NCBI GenBank assembly: GCA_964619785.1
Contig: CAZUGH010000010.1
Coordinates: 1-40,551, forward strand
Length of the DNA stretch: 40,551 nt
Source: CAZUGH01 sp964619785
Lineage (GTDB): Bacteria; Bacillota; Clostridia; Lachnospirales; Lachnospiraceae
Direction: 5' to 3'
The notes under the pieces are model-generated. The model saw only the letters and a program-made list of their open reading frames with translations. It had not been told where the DNA came from and did no database searches. The translations under genes were made by a program, and so were the position numbers. This document shows positions 40,482 through 40,551 of this stretch, piece by piece (the first letter of the stretch is position 1; each line of letters starts with the position of its first letter).

Positions 40482-40551
40482 GTGAAAACAAATAAGTACA
40501 AACGCATTATGGCCATCGTTTTATCTATGGCACTATGTATGCAACTTGGAT
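40482..40551 (+). CDS. Start of a secreted or membrane protein, cut by the window edge
   Basis: A GTG at 40482 with TAGGGGG about 7 bases upstream opens the frame MKTNKYKRIMAIVLSMALCM, QLG, which runs off the window. The basic start and hydrophobic core look like a signal peptide. TATAAT lies at 40436-40441. An earlier GTG at 40480 is followed directly by a stop. What the mature protein does cannot be said. Confidence 0.62.
   Translation, partial: MKTNKYKRIMAIVLSMALCMQLG

Overview
The window reads as a chromosomal stretch of a low-GC, Gram-positive anaerobe of the class Clostridia, most likely family Lachnospiraceae. The evidence is a sporulation gene (spoIIP), ferredoxin-dependent 2-ketoacid oxidation (iorAB), the redox regulator Rex, an ECF vitamin-transporter S component, a secreted GH5 endoglucanase, strong AGGAGG-type ribosome binding sites, frequent TTG/GTG starts, and the order acpS-nnr-alr-mazF. 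The family is inferred from protein content and gene order. No rRNA, tRNA, CRISPR array, prophage or recognisable transposase was seen. The one scaffold gap is 100 N at 26972-27071.

Layout. 1-2.9 kb: 3' end of spoIIP, two divergent XRE-type regulators around a three-site operator region, a LytTR regulator with a degenerate receiver domain, and a histidine phosphatase. 3.0-5.4 kb: ECF S component, three back-to-back hairpins, class V aminotransferase, GNAT acetyltransferase. 5.4-9.0 kb: iorA-iorB-paaK, for ferredoxin-linked oxidation of aryl-pyruvates and activation of aryl-acetates. 9.1-11.1 kb: an autoregulated PadR-DUF1700-DUF4097 envelope module. 11.2-14.3 kb: purine nucleoside salvage (PNP, MTA/SAH-type deaminase) plus a HAD phosphatase, followed by the debris of an ABC exporter. 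14.3-17.8 kb: a YtrA-type GntR/ABC/permease/lipoprotein operon. 17.8-20.6 kb: a broken Gfo/Idh/MocA oxidoreductase and an ABC-F protein on the minus strand. 20.7-25.4 kb: rex, a coiled-coil protein, acpS, nnrED, alr and mazF. 25.4-27.3 kb: regulatory DNA, a second histidine phosphatase, rlmH, then about 600 bp of unusual non-coding DNA holding a long hairpin, a GC-rich 63-bp tandem array interrupted by the gap, and nested inverted repeats. 27.3-32.9 kb: EamA exporter, SDR protein, divergent carbamoyltransferase, metallophosphoesterase, polysaccharide deacetylase, cysK. 32.9-40.5 kb: a membrane-anchored protein of unknown function, GH5 cellulase, DUF4867 protein, pepF, a small membrane protein, trxA, a LysR regulator, an SGNH hydrolase and the start of a secreted protein.

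Most genes form tight operons with 1-8 nt overlaps, often ATGA. Control elements can be read directly at several sites: TTGACA/TATAAT promoters with 17-bp spacers, a paired PadR-type operator, a Rex-type site on the rex promoter, and a terminator wrapped around the ytrA-type promoter. The least explained parts are the 26.7-27.3 kb non-coding block, the LytTR regulator lacking its phospho-acceptor, the carbamoyltransferase paralogue with altered motifs, and an 11-bp-phased GTGAAC array at 25.55 kb.
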